A stretch of 64,000 nt of DNA. Origin: Haloferax sp046557615. Its GTDB lineage: Archaea; Halobacteriota; Halobacteria; Halobacteriales; Haloferacaceae. The position numbers were made by a program, and so were the translations under genes. Within the stretch, counting starts at the first letter, position 1. Each line of letters opens with the position of its first letter. Below are positions 63,435-64,000 of this stretch, piece by piece. Below the pieces are notes generated by a model, which did not search any database, had not been told where the DNA came from, and saw only the letters and a program-made list of their open reading frames with translations. The stretch is from contig NZ_JBKIII010000001.1 in the NCBI RefSeq assembly GCF_046557615.1, positions 248,001 through 312,000 of the forward strand, in the 5' to 3' direction.

Positions 63435-64000
63435 TTACCCGGCTATTCCGACCATGGATGCACTTCGTCCCACAATAAACGCCACGGCGGCGAGATACAT
63501 CCCGTATTTGATGCGACGTTGTCCGACACTCGGGTCTGTGAACGACTGCACGGACGCACTGACCATTATCGCATCGGCTGGAAGGACCAAACCGAGATAC
63601 GCGACCCCGAAGTCACCGCTGACGTACGGAATCGCACTCGCCACGATTGCGACTCCGAGGACGACAGCACTGGCCCACAAGGCCCGTTTCTCGCCAACGA
63701 CGATTGGGAGTGTTTGCAGTCCTTCTTCTCTGTCGCCGACGATATCTTCGACGTCCTTGATGATTTCGCGGGTGAGCGTCGCCAGTCCAGCGAGTACGGC
63801 GAGGACGAGCGCACCCAGCGGGTCGCCGACTGCCGCCCCACCGAAGAGGAACGTCGAACCGGTGAGATAGCCGACGACGACGTTTCCGACACCCGGCAGG
63901 CCTTTGAACAGTTGCGTGTAGGCGACGAGCGCGAGCAGGTTCACGACGGCAATCGCAATCGCAAGGCGTGGAAGCGTGATTGCCGCGACGACCGCGCCGA
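63435..64000 (-). CDS. UbiA-family prenyltransferase (5' end beyond window)
   Basis: Partial gene: the stop is at 63435 and the reading frame stays open to the window end, so the start lies outside. The visible 188 residues are hydrophobic, with about five TM helices. REIIKDVEDIVGDREEGLQTLPIVVG near the middle is the second Asp-rich motif and is typical of (S)-2,3-di-O-geranylgeranylglyceryl phosphate synthase-type enzymes of archaeal lipid synthesis. Menaquinone or heme-type prenyltransferases are less likely given this motif. An internal GTG at 63944 is not the start, since homologous sequence continues upstream. Confidence 0.85.
   Translation of the reverse strand, partial: GAVVAAITLPRLAIAIAVVNLLALVAYTQLFKGLPGVGNVVVGYLTGSTFLFGGAAVGDPLGALVLAVLAGLATLTREIIKDVEDIVGDREEGLQTLPIVVGEKRALWASAVVLGVAIVASAIPYVSGDFGVAYLGLVLPADAIMVSASVQSFTDPSVGQRRIKYGMYLAAVAFIVGRSASMVGIAG

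Overview
The window is a stretch of haloarchaeal chromosome, almost certainly from a Haloferax species. The evidence is high GC with strong GC3, acidic proteomes, an archaeal TFIIB gene, an archaeal-type fructose-1,6-bisphosphatase, short or leaderless mRNAs with TATA elements about 27 nt before the ATG, and a gene order (leuDB - glpR - pfkB - fructose PTS - fba - gluconate dehydratase - tfb - rhomboid - men genes - pyrBI - paired glutamate dehydrogenases) that I recognise from the Haloferax volcanii lineage. No tRNA, rRNA, CRISPR array or intact insertion sequence was seen. All genes look intact; only the last one (UbiA family) is cut by the window end.

Layout. (1) 1-1600: end of a leucine biosynthesis operon (leuD, leuB). 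(2) 1740-8764: the fructose module: repressor GlpR, 1-phosphofructokinase, a complete bacterial-type PEP phosphotransferase system (EIIC, EIIA, HPr, enzyme I, EIIB) and class II fructose-bisphosphate aldolase, so fructose goes to fructose-1-phosphate, fructose-1,6-bisphosphate and then triose phosphates. (3) 8889-17443: small conserved genes, a HAD hydrolase, gluconate dehydratase of the semi-phosphorylated Entner-Doudoroff route, acetamidase, galactokinase and a MOSC protein, with a 750-bp gene-free AT-richer stretch (11410-12162). (4) 17554-29248: HemAT-type globin-coupled transducer, rhodanese/metallo-beta-lactamase protein, 2Fe-2S ferredoxin, universal stress protein, Agl23-like membrane protein, TFIIB, nuclease lipoprotein, METTL5-like methyltransferase and a rhomboid protease. 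(5) 29421-40868: sulfite-oxidase-like molybdoenzyme, PaaK-like ligase, then menaquinone biosynthesis (menF, menD, menB, menA, menC) interrupted by a membrane protein and an iron/siderophore-binding lipoprotein with a palindromic iron-box-like operator. No menE is visible. (6) 40946-51453: ThuA-like and SDR proteins, two very small membrane proteins, pyrB-pyrI, and a GDH - CitE-like lyase - GDH - MaoC group suggestive of glutamate/C5-dicarboxyl-CoA metabolism. (7) 51605-64000: acyl-CoA carboxylase transferase subunit, fbp (preceded by a coupled 37-codon ORF), a two-HhH protein with GDWTPTG repeats, 3-hydroxyacyl-CoA dehydrogenase, an ABC-2 exporter whose first permease is fused to a PrsW-like protease domain, a cysteine synthase-like enzyme with a perfect palindrome just before its start codon, a CoA-binding protein, a RecA-like ATPase and a UbiA prenyltransferase.

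The most interesting signals are: the ABC permease-PrsW fusion; the leaderless coupled mini-ORF in front of fbp; the GDWTPTG repeat protein; and a series of near-perfect palindromes over promoters (iron lipoprotein, menAC, cysK-like, PaaK-like ligase, RHH/molybdoenzyme divergon), which point to local transcription factors not present in the window. All statements about function rest on reading motifs by eye; no database search was run.
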